The translations under genes were made by a program, and so were the position numbers. The notes under the pieces are model-generated. The model was given only the letters and a program-made list of their open reading frames with translations, was not told where the DNA came from and ran no database searches. A stretch of DNA of 64,000 nucleotides from an uncultured Flavobacteriaceae bacterium (GTDB lineage: Bacteria; Bacteroidota; Bacteroidia; Flavobacteriales; Flavobacteriaceae): NCBI GenBank assembly GCA_947502495.1, contig CANNAC010000002.1, positions 248,001-312,000 on the forward strand, in the 5' to 3' direction. Shown one piece after another: positions 13,946 to 23,028 of this stretch; within the stretch, counting starts at the first letter, position 1, and the number at the start of each line of letters is the position of its first letter.

Positions 13946-15262
13946 ATGAGTACAAAAACTGTTGCTTACGTACCTAATAAGGTAAAAGATATGTCGCTTG
14001 CGGCTTGGGGAAGAAAAGAAATGGATTTAGCTGAAGCAGAAATGCCTGGACTAATGAGTTTACGTGAAGAGTACAAAAACACGCAACCATTAAAAGGAGC
14101 ACGTATTGCAGGATGTTTACACATGACTATTCAAACTGCTGTTTTAATTGAAACTTTACAAGCTCTTGGAGCAGAAGTTACTTGGAGTTCTTGTAACATT
14201 TTCTCTACACAAGATCAAGCTGCTGCTGCTGTTGCAGAAGCAGGAACTGCTGTGTATGCATGGAAAGATATGACAGAAGAAGAATTTGATTGGTGTATTG
14301 AACAAACCTTATTTTTTGGTGAAGACAGAAAACCATTAAATATGATCTTAGATGATGGTGGTGATTTAACCAACATGGTTTTAGACAAATACCCAGAATT
14401 AGCTGCAGGAATTAACGGTTTATCTGAAGAGACTACAACTGGAGTTCACAGATTATATGAGCGTGTAAAAAACGGAACATTACCAATGCCGGCAATTAAT
14501 GTTAACGATTCGGTTACTAAATCTAAATTTGATAATAAATACGGTTGTAAAGAATCTGCAGTAGATGCAATTCGTCGTGCAACAGATATTATGCTAGCTG
14601 GAAAACGTGTAACGGTTTGTGGTTATGGTGATGTTGGTAAAGGTACTGCTGCTTCTTTTAAAGGTGCAGGAAGTATTGTAACCGTAACTGAAATCGATCC
14701 TATTTGTGCTTTACAAGCTGCAATGGATGGTTTTGAAGTAAAGAAATTAGAAACGGTTGTTGGTAATTCAGATATTATTATCACTACTACAGGAAATAAA
14801 GATATTGTACGTGCGGAGCATTTTGAAGCAATGAAAGACAAAGTTATTGTTGCGAATATTGGTCACTTTGATAACGAAATCCAAGTTGGATGGTTAAACG
14901 AAAAGCATGGTCATACTAAAGACACTATCAAACCTCAAGTTGACAAATACGTTATTAACGGAAAAGACATTATTTTACTTGCCGAAGGTCGTTTAGTAAA
15001 CTTAGGTTGCGCAACAGGTCACCCAAGTTTTGTAATGAGTAACTCTTTTACAAACCAAACTTTAGCGCAAATTGAACTTTGGACAAACAAAGAAGCATAC
15101 GGAAACGATGTGTACATGTTACCAAAAGTTTTAGACGAAAAAGTAGCAAAATTACACTTAGCTAAAATTGGTGTAGAGCTTACAGAACTTAAACCTTACC
15201 AAGCAGAATACATTGGTGTAACGGTAGAAGGCCCATACAAGCCAGAACATTACAGATACTAA
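13946..15262 (+). CDS. ahcY: Adenosylhomocysteinase (S-adenosyl-L-homocysteine hydrolase)
   Basis: A 438-residue enzyme that reversibly splits S-adenosylhomocysteine into adenosine and homocysteine, clearing the product inhibitor of methyltransferases. Conserved parts: [16 protein letters not shown] near residue 56, the NAD-binding Rossmann motif [12 protein letters not shown] near residue 226, [21 protein letters not shown] near residue 358 and the C-terminal YKPEHYRY that closes over the NAD of the neighbouring subunit. Full length without the insertions found in some plant forms. Translation starts at the ATG 13946 within an AT-rich leader. Confidence 0.97.
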   Translation: MSTKTVAYVPNKVKDMSLAAWGRKEMDLAEAEMPGLMSLREEYKNTQPLKGARIAGCLHMTIQTAVLIETLQALGAEVTWSSCNIFSTQDQAAAAVAEAGTAVYAWKDMTEEEFDWCIEQTLFFGEDRKPLNMILDDGGDLTNMVLDKYPELAAGINGLSEETTTGVHRLYERVKNGTLPMPAINVNDSVTKSKFDNKYGCKESAVDAIRRATDIMLAGKRVTVCGYGDVGKGTAASFKGAGSIVTVTEIDPICALQAAMDGFEVKKLETVVGNSDIIITTTGNKDIVRAEHFEAMKDKVIVANIGHFDNEIQVGWLNEKHGHTKDTIKPQVDKYVINGKDIILLAEGRLVNLGCATGHPSFVMSNSFTNQTLAQIELWTNKEAYGNDVYMLPKVLDEKVAKLHLAKIGVELTELKPYQAEYIGVTVEGPYKPEHYRY

Positions 15263-15266
15263 ATTT

Positions 15267-15296
15267 GTCATTCCGAGCGCAAGCTAAGAATCTCAA
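15267..15296. repeat. Fragment of a common intergenic repeat
   Basis: GTCATTCCGAGCG followed by AAGAATCTCA resembles the degenerate 'GTCATTCC...GAATCTC' intergenic palindromes scattered through many flavobacterial genomes. Recognised from memory only. Confidence 0.35.
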
Positions 15297-15311
15297 AATC
15301 TAATTATATTT

Positions 15312-15346
15312 AAATCCCAAGCATTCGTGTTTGGGATTTTTTTTTG
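15312..15346 (+). terminator. Terminator downstream of ahcY
   Basis: AAATCCCAA and TTGGGATTT form a 9-bp stem around a short loop, followed by a long T-tract on the plus strand about 50 bases past the ahcY stop. Confidence 0.75.
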
Positions 15347-15540
15347 GTTTGTCGAACGAAACTTTAGTGTAGTTCGGGCAATTTGTTTTTGGCAGAAAAA
15401 ACCAAAACCAACCAGGCTTTACACTATATCTTTTTGTCGTGCCTCAAAAAGGATGCCGTTGCAATCCTTATCGCGGGCTAATCCTTTACGGTCATTGCTA
15501 GAGATAACGAAGTGCAATCTGTTGGTTTCATTTCTAGCTT
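15347..15540. other. Non-coding interval, probable dispersed repeat element
   Basis: No gene is seen in this stretch. It is less AT-rich than the surrounding intergenic DNA and contains phrases (GGATGCCGTTGCAATCCTTA, CGCGGGCTAATCC) that I associate with a dispersed non-coding element of flavobacterial genomes. Short ORFs in it have no coding features. The assignment is from memory. Confidence 0.35.
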
Positions 15541-15544
15541 TTAA

Positions 15545-15625
15545 AATGCACTTCGTTTATTTTTAGACAAACCTTCCGAGTTTTTAATTCCTAAAAACCC
15601 ACCTTCCTTTAGCTAAAGGAAGGTG
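15545..15625. repeat. Direct repeat, left copy, with 22-bp perfect palindrome
   Basis: An 81-base segment closely matching 16222-16301: AAAATGCxCTTCG, then GACAAACCTTCCG, then AAAAACCCACCTTCC. Its end (15604-15625) is a perfect 22-base palindrome built on CCTTCCTTTAG. Confidence 0.85.
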
Positions 15626-15732
15626 CTTGTTAACCACTAACCGGTTACCAAAAAAAAAACAAAATAAGCAAACAAATAGTTTTACTCCTTTCGTTTTTAA
15701 ATAAGTACCTTTCCTTTTTAAATATAAAAATC

Positions 15733-16197
15733 ATGAGTTTAGAAAAGACAACCGTAACACTTAACAGATTAGAATCGCATATAGAAAACCATAGTATTTC
15801 TAACCCTAAAGTATCAAAAGGGGATATCGCTTGGCATATAGATCACAGTCTCAAAATAATCAATGCTGTTGTTATTTCTACTCAAAAATCAGATCCAAAT
15901 ACATTTAAAAACAATTTTAGTTTTTTAGGAAAGCTATTCTTTACCCTTGGTTTTTTTCCTAGAGGAAAAGCAAAAGCACCAAAGTATGTTACACCACCTG
16001 AAGTGGTTTTAAAAGAAGACCTTATAAGTCAGTTACAAGAAGCTAAAGCAAATATGAATAGTATAGCCGACTTAGATAAGAACGCCTATTTTAAACATCC
16101 GCTATTCGGACATGTGAACAAAAAAAGAATCTATACTTTTTTGGTTCTGCACACGACACATCATTTGAAAATTATGGAGGATATTCTGAAAAAATAG
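15733..16197 (+). CDS. DinB-like / DUF1569 family protein
   Basis: A 154-residue protein with a DinB/YfiT-like four-helix bundle. Candidate metal ligands are the His residues of WHIDHSLK (residues 34-41) and HTTHHLKI (near residue 140), the pattern expected of this superfamily. Some relatives are thiol-dependent transferases or hydrolases, most are uncharacterised. The PPxVVLKED and FGHVNKKR segments fit the DUF1569 branch. The gene stands alone and is bracketed by two direct repeats (15545-15625 and 16222-16301), which suggests that it entered or moved as a unit. Confidence 0.78.
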   Translation: MSLEKTTVTLNRLESHIENHSISNPKVSKGDIAWHIDHSLKIINAVVISTQKSDPNTFKNNFSFLGKLFFTLGFFPRGKAKAPKYVTPPEVVLKEDLISQLQEAKANMNSIADLDKNAYFKHPLFGHVNKKRIYTFLVLHTTHHLKIMEDILKK

Positions 16198-16221
16198 ATT
16201 TTAATATTAGCGTAGCTCAAT

Positions 16222-16301
16222 AAAATGCGCTTCGCTATTTTATGACAAACCTTCCGCGTTTTTATTTCACAAAAACCCACCTTCCTTTAGCTAAAGGAAG
16301 G
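16222..16301. repeat. Direct repeat, right copy, with 22-bp perfect palindrome
   Basis: The 80-base counterpart of 15545-15625. The palindrome (16280-16301) is identical in both copies while the upstream part differs at several positions. Confidence 0.85.
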
Positions 16302-16351
16302 AACTCATGACGATAAGCTTTTCAGAAAAAACTTTAATATTAAAGCTATTT

Positions 16352-16397
16352 TAAAAACAAAAAAAATGCCTTTCTGTTTCCAAAAAAGCATTTTTAC
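16352..16397 (-). terminator. Terminator of the hydroxybutyrate-type operon
   Basis: On the minus strand AAAAATGC and GCATTTTT pair, the stem can continue inward through T-rich/AGAAAG pairing, and a run of eight T follows. It lies just past the dehydrogenase stop codon. Confidence 0.65.
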
Positions 16398-16411
16398 CAA
16401 CTAATCAAAAA

Positions 16412-17182
16412 TTATTGTGCACTCCAACCTCCATCTAAAACAAAGGAGGAACCTGTTATGGTTGTGGAGCTATCTTTTGCCAGCAATATTGCCATATCGG
16501 TAATCGCTTCTAGAGGCACAAATTGTTTTACTGCTTGCTTTTTAAGCATCACTTTTTCTACAACCTCCTCTTCGGTCATATGATGTGCTTTGGCTTGGTC
16601 TTTTATTTGTCCGATAACCAAAGGTGTTTTTACATAACCCGGACAAATAGCATTACACGTAATATTAAAAGCTGCGCCCTCTAAAGCCAAGACTTTGGTC
16701 ATACCAATCACACCATGTTTTGCGGTGACGTAAGCCGATTTAAATTCGGAAGCTCGAATGCCATGCACCGAAGAGACATTTATTATTCTACCAAACTTTT
16801 GTTTTTTCATCTGTTTCCAAACGGCTTTAGAAGCGTAAAAAACAGCGTTCATATTTATAGCTATAATATTTTCGTATTTCTTGTTTGGAAAATCTTCTAT
16901 TGGCGAAACAAATTGTATTCCGGCATTATTCACTAATACATGCAAGGCACCAAAGGTTTTTATGGTTTCTTCTACTAAACCTTCAATAGCTTCCGCTTGC
17001 AATAAATTTGCATTAGAAAAAGCTACTTTCACCTTATATCTCTCACCAACTTCCTTTGCTATTTCTGCGCCATTTTTTTCTAAACCATGAAACATAATAG
17101 CATATCCTTCCTTAGCAAATTGATTTGCTATTCCTAAACCAATTCCGCTGGTACTACCTGTAATAAGAACGGTTTTATTCAT
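16412..17182 (-). CDS. 3-hydroxybutyrate dehydrogenase (short-chain dehydrogenase)
   Basis: A 256-residue NAD-dependent short-chain dehydrogenase that by sequence belongs to the D-3-hydroxybutyrate dehydrogenase group, oxidising 3-hydroxybutyrate to acetoacetate. Seen: the cofactor motif TGSTSGIG (7-14), NNAG (85-88), catalytic Ser138, Tyr151 and Lys155 (SAYVTAKHG), and the C-terminal GSSFVLDGGWSAQ. The substrate-lid region (PLVIGQIKDQAKAHHMTEEE) matches the 3HB dehydrogenase type. It overlaps the upstream hydrolase gene by 8 bases and is the last gene of a long minus-strand cluster with a receptor, ligase and symporter. Confidence 0.88.
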   Translation of the reverse strand: MNKTVLITGSTSGIGLGIANQFAKEGYAIMFHGLEKNGAEIAKEVGERYKVKVAFSNANLLQAEAIEGLVEETIKTFGALHVLVNNAGIQFVSPIEDFPNKKYENIIAINMNAVFYASKAVWKQMKKQKFGRIINVSSVHGIRASEFKSAYVTAKHGVIGMTKVLALEGAAFNITCNAICPGYVKTPLVIGQIKDQAKAHHMTEEEVVEKVMLKKQAVKQFVPLEAITDMAILLAKDSSTTITGSSFVLDGGWSAQ

Positions 17183-17957
17183 CTTCTAAAAATTTTTCAA
17201 GTGCGACATTAAAAGCTTCTGGCTGATCGATAACAACACCATGTCTAGAATTTTCAATAACCACCAAGGAAGCGTGTTGTAATGTATCTACATAAGCTTG
17301 CTTAAAGGCAATTGGCGTATAATCCATATCGGATGCCACCACTAAAGTTCTCGTTTTAATATCCTTAATTCTATCTCCTAATCCCCAATCCATTAAGGTT
17401 ACAAAGGATTTGAAGTACGCATTGTAATCATTCTTTTTGCAACGTGCTTCAAATTGGTTTCGCATATCTATTTGATGCGCTTCGGGAAACATATTAAATG
17501 AAATTTCTTTGGCTAATGGTTCTATACCTTTTGTTTTTAAAAATGCTGTTCGATTCTTTAAAAGGTCTTCGCCCGTTTTTCCCATATCGTTAAAATCGGG
17601 ACCACTATTTACAATCACTAGATTATCTAAGTATTCTGGATGTTTTGCAGCCATTTCAAAAGCTACAGCGCCACCCATGGAAAAACCAACAAAAGTTGCT
17701 TTTTTAATCGCTAGTTTATCTAATAACTGCTTTACATCTTCGGTCATTAATTCTACACCATACGCATCTAATGGTTTTGTAGAATCTCCGTGACCTCTTA
17801 AATCTAAGGCAATAACTCGATATTTTTCAGAAAAGAAAGGGACTTGACCGTCCCAATCTTTTTTTGTGGATCCTAAACCATGAAGTAACAGAAGTACATC
17901 TCCTTTTCCATAATCTTCATAATCAAGTTCTATATCATTAACTTGTATTTTTGGCAT
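17175..17957 (-). CDS. Cytosolic alpha/beta hydrolase
   Basis: A 260-residue alpha/beta-hydrolase without a signal peptide. HGLGSTKKDWDGQ (oxyanion hole, near residue 26), ALDLRGHGDSTKP, the nucleophile elbow GFSMGG with Ser near residue 94, an acidic residue in the ASDMDYTP stretch and the C-terminal His in NSRHGVVIDQP make up a complete catalytic triad. Such enzymes cleave esters, lactones or C-C bonds. Overlap with the 3-hydroxybutyrate dehydrogenase gene suggests that it hydrolyses an imported ester to a hydroxyacid, but the substrate is not known. Confidence 0.87.
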   Translation of the reverse strand: MPKIQVNDIELDYEDYGKGDVLLLLHGLGSTKKDWDGQVPFFSEKYRVIALDLRGHGDSTKPLDAYGVELMTEDVKQLLDKLAIKKATFVGFSMGGAVAFEMAAKHPEYLDNLVIVNSGPDFNDMGKTGEDLLKNRTAFLKTKGIEPLAKEISFNMFPEAHQIDMRNQFEARCKKNDYNAYFKSFVTLMDWGLGDRIKDIKTRTLVVASDMDYTPIAFKQAYVDTLQHASLVVIENSRHGVVIDQPEAFNVALEKFLEDE

Positions 17958-17968
17958 GATTTGGAAGC

Positions 17969-20464
17969 TTAGTTAATAGTTGCTGGTTTCTTTTTAAAGA
18001 AGTTCACCTTGTACTTTAACTCAAAAGAAACTAATGTTTCAATGACAGGAGAAGCTACAAACTCTCTATTTTTAGCATTAAATAAGTTTGTAATACTTAA
18101 ACCAAGTGATAAGTTATCATTAAAGTTATATCCTGCATTTGCATCTACGGAGAAACCACCTAATTGTCCGTAGTTCCAAGTTCTTCCTACCTGAGCGTTT
18201 TCAACAATTTCATTGATACCATCTCCATCTTGATCTTGTGTTTCTGCAGCTACATTAATACCTGAGAAGAAATCATATTTTTGCACATATCTTCCGAAGA
18301 GCGCACCATAGAATTTACCTTTTCCGTAATGAAGACCAACACTAAACTTGTGGTTAGGTGTATTAATTGGTAATTCACTTTCTAAAACTTGTCCGTCTAA
18401 ATTCCCATCATTATCCAAATCATTTTTATCTAGATCTCTATCAAAATACGAATAGTTTACAGAGGTTCTAAAACTATCATTAAAGTAATAGTTTAATCCT
18501 ACATCTAGTCCGTAGGTATCTACATGACCAAAATTTAAGTACGTCAATACAAAAGCTCCTGTAGAACCATCTACAACATCACCAATTGGTTGGTCACCAA
18601 CATGCGTTACATTGTTACCATTTGCTGCATCTGCAATATTACGCAACGGACTAATAAAGTTATCCGATTGGTTGTAATACGCATTAGTATCTATAAATAA
18701 TTTTTCGGTAAGTTTTCCTTTGTATCCTATTTCATAAGAATGAATAGTTTCTACATCTAACTTTTCAATTTTTGTACCATCGGTTAAGGTGAATCCTTCT
18801 CCATTTCCTAAAACTAATCCACCAAATAGGTTTCCTTTAAGATTTAAAATAGAAGGAACAGCAATACCTTTACCGTATGTTATTCTGAAAGTTCCGCTTT
18901 TTACTTTTTTAGTAATAGCTGCTTTTGGAATAAAGTTAGAACCGTATAATTCGTGATTATCTATTCTTCCTCCTAACAAAAATCCCCATCCAGAATCGTC
19001 TAATTTATATTCCATTTGTGTGTACACTCCTGTTTGATCTAAATCAATTCCGCCTTCATCTAAAAGGTACGTACCATCAGAATCCGCCATATCTAATTGA
19101 TATTGCGCACCTAATGTTAAGTAGAATTTATTCCAGTTATTATTGTATTGCGCTTCGGCATTAAAACGTTTGGAAGCATCTTTAAAAAGCGCACCACGTT
19201 GCAATGCAACACCGTCACCAAAATTAGCTCCTGTTTGTAACCATTGCTCAGCATAAGAACGCTCACGAGCTTCTGCTTCTGAAAAACCATTTTCTACAAA
19301 CGACACATAATTTTGTGTACGCTGATTCATAGCGTAGGTTTTATCGGTCTTACTCCATGTATAATAAGTGTTTGCAAAAAAGTTTTTAGAAACAAACTTT
19401 ACTTGGGCAACATCGATACTCCAATCTTTTATTTGGTTACGACCTGCACTTGTAATACCAATATTATTGCTATTACTATGCCCGTAATACCCAGATAATT
19501 CGGAACTTTTTGTTGGTTTATAAAATAACGAAGCACCATATTTTTGGGAGTCGAAATCACGATCAAGATCTAATTCTTTATATGCTGTTGTTCCAACATA
19601 CACACTATCTGCGTAATCAAATTCTGTTCCTTGCGATCTTTCAAAATGAAATTTATAAGCAAATTTATCATTCAGTACTTGTGCATGTCTTAATCTTGCT
19701 GTTACCACGTTTTGGTTTCCAGCTCCTACTGCAAATGTTGTTCCTTCAGACTGTCTAGGGTTTTTAGTAATCGTACTTACTAATCCGTTGTGTGCATTTG
19801 GGCCATACAATGTTCCGTTTGGGCCTAATAATATTTCCACTCTAGAGATATCATCTTTAGTTACTGTAGAAAAAGAACCCATTGGTAATCCTGTAGCAAT
19901 TAATGTAGATAGTCTATCATCTGTTACTTGTAAATTTTTAGAATTAAAAGCAGAATTAAATCCTCTAATATTAATTCCAGTTCCTAAAACACCACTACGT
20001 ACAAAATCAACACCTTTTTGTCTTGCTGCTAATTCCCCAATATTAAAACTAGGAAACTCTTCAATATCCCTAGCGGTAATTACATTTACTGTAGCTGGTA
20101 CATCTGTAATTTTTTGTGGTTTTTTCCCTGCGGTTATAATAACTTCATCTAAAACACTATTAGATTCTTTTAATTGGGAGTTTAATGCTGTTACGCTTCC
20201 GGCAGTTACGGATATACTTTGTTCTAGCGTTTCAAAACCAATATAAGATATAGACACCGTATGTGTACCTTCTGCAACATCTTCAATGGTAAAATTACCA
20301 TCAAAATCGGTAACGCTTCCTTTGTCTAAACTTTTAATATATACTGCTGCTCCGGCTAAAGGCATACCACTTGCTTCGGTAATTGTTCCTGTTACGCTTC
20401 CAGAATCTTGCGCATGAATAACCAGAGAGCTAATCAAGGTTATTAAGAATAGTAGTTTTTTCAT
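17969..20464 (-). CDS. TonB-dependent receptor with carboxypeptidase-like domain
   Basis: An 831-residue outer-membrane receptor. Signal peptide (residues 1-18, ending IHAQ), then a carboxypeptidase-regulatory-like beta domain at about 22-105 (GTITEASGMPLAGAAVYIK, TDFDGNFTIEDV), a plug at about 115-235 (ITDVPATVNVITARDIEE, INIRGFN, LYGPNAHNGLVSTITKNP) and a barrel to the end. No SusD partner gene is present, so it is not a classical polysaccharide utilisation receptor. It lies 11 bases upstream of the cytosolic hydrolase gene; with the symporter, ligase, esterase and dehydrogenase it would supply the outer-membrane step of one catabolic pathway. Confidence 0.9.
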   Translation of the reverse strand: MKKLLFLITLISSLVIHAQDSGSVTGTITEASGMPLAGAAVYIKSLDKGSVTDFDGNFTIEDVAEGTHTVSISYIGFETLEQSISVTAGSVTALNSQLKESNSVLDEVIITAGKKPQKITDVPATVNVITARDIEEFPSFNIGELAARQKGVDFVRSGVLGTGINIRGFNSAFNSKNLQVTDDRLSTLIATGLPMGSFSTVTKDDISRVEILLGPNGTLYGPNAHNGLVSTITKNPRQSEGTTFAVGAGNQNVVTARLRHAQVLNDKFAYKFHFERSQGTEFDYADSVYVGTTAYKELDLDRDFDSQKYGASLFYKPTKSSELSGYYGHSNSNNIGITSAGRNQIKDWSIDVAQVKFVSKNFFANTYYTWSKTDKTYAMNQRTQNYVSFVENGFSEAEARERSYAEQWLQTGANFGDGVALQRGALFKDASKRFNAEAQYNNNWNKFYLTLGAQYQLDMADSDGTYLLDEGGIDLDQTGVYTQMEYKLDDSGWGFLLGGRIDNHELYGSNFIPKAAITKKVKSGTFRITYGKGIAVPSILNLKGNLFGGLVLGNGEGFTLTDGTKIEKLDVETIHSYEIGYKGKLTEKLFIDTNAYYNQSDNFISPLRNIADAANGNNVTHVGDQPIGDVVDGSTGAFVLTYLNFGHVDTYGLDVGLNYYFNDSFRTSVNYSYFDRDLDKNDLDNDGNLDGQVLESELPINTPNHKFSVGLHYGKGKFYGALFGRYVQKYDFFSGINVAAETQDQDGDGINEIVENAQVGRTWNYGQLGGFSVDANAGYNFNDNLSLGLSITNLFNAKNREFVASPVIETLVSFELKYKVNFFKKKPATIN

Positions 20465-20623
20465 AATTAGAAATGATGTTTTAAGTTAGATTATGATGGC
20501 AATCTATTGTGAAAAAGGAAATAAACAGTAGTGAAATTTAGTAATGAGAAGTATGACTTTGGATTAAAAAAACAAAAATAACATCTAAAAAACCCATATA
20601 TAAAGGAGTTTTACCGCAAAATT

Positions 20624-22039
20624 TTAAATGTATGACTTTAGTTTAAAAAACGCTTCCGGTAAATTATTTGAAAGTGTATCAATGACCTTTATCATCAATT
20701 GTTTCTGATTTTTTGTGGGTTGCACCCCTTTAATTGGTGCTTTAATTTCCTCTAACAAACGTGTAGAATTTATTTTGCCTTCCATATATCTTGAAAGCGA
20801 TATACTCCATGAAATATTAGGCACGTAATTACTTTGTTTTTGTCGTTCGCTTTCCTTTTCTATCAAATTGAATTTTGCAGCAAGCTTCAGTACTTCTTCG
20901 TACTTTTCTTGTATTACTAGCACATTGATATACGATGTGAAAAAGTGATGCCAACGATGTTTCAGCACTTCTTTTTTATATTTTATTAAAAATGTTTTTG
21001 CTGTCGCTTCGGCAAGGTCGTTTTTTTGAAGTTCGGATAAGACACGAACTTGATAGGAACAATACCCAATTTTTTGATGGTAGTTATGTGTTTCTTTATA
21101 CCATTCTTGATACGCATCTAATAATGCAAAAGCTTTTTCCGGACTGTTATTTCGCAATAAAATAGCCACCAAATTATTCAAATACATCAGGGTATCATTA
21201 TTGTTTTGCCTTATAGACAAATAGCCATAAAATTCTGCTTCTTCAAATTCGTCTTGTTTAGAATGCAGCAACACACGACTTGCATAATAATTAGAAAGCA
21301 AACGTCTGGAATACATTTCGCCTTGACTAAAATAATAGTCAATTTGGTCGAAAATGATTTTCAACTTATCATTTTCATTATAATTGGTGTAGATAAAAGC
21401 CAGTAAAACAAATGCTTGATACCTGTTTTTTCCATCTATATTTTTATCATTAAAAACAGCGAGCAACCAAGTTTCTAAGTGCTTTGTCTCGTTATTATTT
21501 AGGGTATACTGGTTGGTGATTTCTGTTGTTGCTGTGTAGAGTTTTTCGTTAATCTCTTTAACCTCTGCATAATTCTCTTTATAGGTTTCAATGAAATCTG
21601 CTATTATTTGATGGTCTTTATAGCGCATTCTAACCAACAAATAGGATTTATATTCTTTAGCCAAATCATATAAAATCTGAAAATTAAAATCCAAGTTCTT
21701 ATATGTAGAGATATAATATAAGAATTCTTTTTCCTCACTAGAAGCTATGGCATCGGTAAGTATTTTTTGCTTTAATGGCATCAACCAACCAATAGTTACA
21801 TCGACATCAATATTAGCTAATTTTTTTTCGATCCAATCTTTAATATAGGAATATTTGCGCTTATTTATGCTAGTATCAAAATCTACAAATGCCTTTTGAG
21901 ATAGAGCATTAGAAATAATCAACTCCATAATTTGAAGTTTTTCTACATCTGTAAATTGATATCTAGTTTGCAGATATTTGGCTTCATTTGGCAGTATGGT
22001 TTTACTAAATTCTGTAAATTTTTTAAGTTTCGTTTTCAT
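20624..22039 (-). CDS. Helical-repeat (TPR-like) protein of unknown function
   Basis: A 471-residue soluble protein with no signal peptide and no family I recognise. It is almost entirely alpha-helical by composition, with amphipathic helix pairs in the C-terminal two thirds (for example YYASRVLLHSKQDEFEEAEF and AFALLDAYQEWYKETHNY) that look like degenerate tetratricopeptide repeats. No DNA-binding, catalytic or receiver motif was seen. It sits between the exported esterase and the TonB receptor on the same strand, with a 44-base gap upstream and 159 downstream, so it may be a pathway-specific regulator or scaffold; this is inference from place only. Confidence 0.75.
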   Translation of the reverse strand: MKTKLKKFTEFSKTILPNEAKYLQTRYQFTDVEKLQIMELIISNALSQKAFVDFDTSINKRKYSYIKDWIEKKLANIDVDVTIGWLMPLKQKILTDAIASSEEKEFLYYISTYKNLDFNFQILYDLAKEYKSYLLVRMRYKDHQIIADFIETYKENYAEVKEINEKLYTATTEITNQYTLNNNETKHLETWLLAVFNDKNIDGKNRYQAFVLLAFIYTNYNENDKLKIIFDQIDYYFSQGEMYSRRLLSNYYASRVLLHSKQDEFEEAEFYGYLSIRQNNNDTLMYLNNLVAILLRNNSPEKAFALLDAYQEWYKETHNYHQKIGYCSYQVRVLSELQKNDLAEATAKTFLIKYKKEVLKHRWHHFFTSYINVLVIQEKYEEVLKLAAKFNLIEKESERQKQSNYVPNISWSISLSRYMEGKINSTRLLEEIKAPIKGVQPTKNQKQLMIKVIDTLSNNLPEAFFKLKSYI

Positions 22040-22083
22040 TAAACACCAAATGAAATTAAGTAATTATTATTTCTCGTTTTGTA

Positions 22084-23028
22084 TTAATTAGCCTCCATAA
22101 ATTGCTGAATAAGCTGATTAACTTCCGTCGGTTTTTCAAATTGCACAAAATGACCAGCATCTTCTACATAGGCTACTTTTACTTCTTTTATTTTTTGGGA
22201 AGCTATTTCACCAACATCTTGGATGGTTAAAGTAGGATTTAAATACCGATTAGGAATAAGCATATCTTTATTACCAAAAACAACTAATGTCTTTTTTGTA
22301 ATATTCTCTAAATCTGTATACACCGGATCGTTTAGCATTCCAGAAATACTATTCACAATAGCGGTACAATGTGCATCAAAATCTGTAGCCAATTTAATTT
22401 GTTTTCTATCTTCAATCATTTTAGAAGTCCCTTCAGGCAACTGATAAAAGTTTAAGGCATAGTTTTTTTCAATTTGTTCATCTGTTGTGTTCTTCACCAT
22501 ATCGACAGTGAAAAAACTTTTTAGCATATTAGCACCAGCTTCCGAAAACTGCTCCAAACCTGCTGGAGCAATCAAAATTAGTTTTTCAATATCTGTTGCA
22601 TAAGAAGTAGCTAGTTTAATACTTGCTTGTCCGCCCATAGAATGTCCAACAAGAACCACGTTTTTCAATTCTAATTTTGCAATGAACTTGTGTGAAATTT
22701 CAGCGAAATAGGTTGGCGTATAATCTACTTCTGGCTTAGAAGACTTTCCGTAACCTGGCAAATCTAAAGCAACGCATGTGTAGTGTTCTTTTAAGTACTT
22801 TATGTTTTCGGACCATGCATCAGAATTACTACTTAATCCATGTACAAACAAGATTGTTTTCTCACCAACTCCTTCTTTAATATAGCTTATTTCTGTACTG
22901 TCAATTACCACAGCATGCGATTTAAAATCATATTGAGAAATTATATCTTTCATAAGTTTATCCGATTTTTGCGAAAACATAATGGTGCTAATTAAAGTGA
23001 AAATAAATAGTAGCGTAAGTCTTTTCAT
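22084..23028 (-). CDS. Exported alpha/beta hydrolase (predicted periplasmic esterase)
   Basis: A 314-residue alpha/beta hydrolase with a signal peptide (residues 1-20, ending TIMFSQ), so it should act in the periplasm or outside. HGLSSNSDAW near residue 63, DLPGYGKSS, the nucleophile elbow GHSMGG near residue 132, GNKDMLIP with the likely acid and DAGHFVQFEKP with the catalytic His complete the triad. It overlaps the acyl-CoA ligase gene by 4 bases (ATGA). In context it would cleave an ester brought through the TonB receptor and release an acid for the symporter. The substrate class is inferred. Confidence 0.87.
   Translation of the reverse strand: MKRLTLLFIFTLISTIMFSQKSDKLMKDIISQYDFKSHAVVIDSTEISYIKEGVGEKTILFVHGLSSNSDAWSENIKYLKEHYTCVALDLPGYGKSSKPEVDYTPTYFAEISHKFIAKLELKNVVLVGHSMGGQASIKLATSYATDIEKLILIAPAGLEQFSEAGANMLKSFFTVDMVKNTTDEQIEKNYALNFYQLPEGTSKMIEDRKQIKLATDFDAHCTAIVNSISGMLNDPVYTDLENITKKTLVVFGNKDMLIPNRYLNPTLTIQDVGEIASQKIKEVKVAYVEDAGHFVQFEKPTEVNQLIQQFMEAN

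Noticed and set aside
15327-15566. 79-codon plus-strand ORF after ahcY
   Set aside because: It begins inside the ahcY terminator and runs through a probable repeat element; composition is not that of a protein.
19788-20246. 152-codon plus-strand ORF opposite the second TonB receptor
   Set aside because: It is antisense to the receptor's conserved plug domain.
17969-20464. Polysaccharide utilisation locus
   Set aside because: The receptor has the carboxypeptidase-like domain found in SusC-type proteins but no SusD, glycoside hydrolase or sulfatase gene is nearby.
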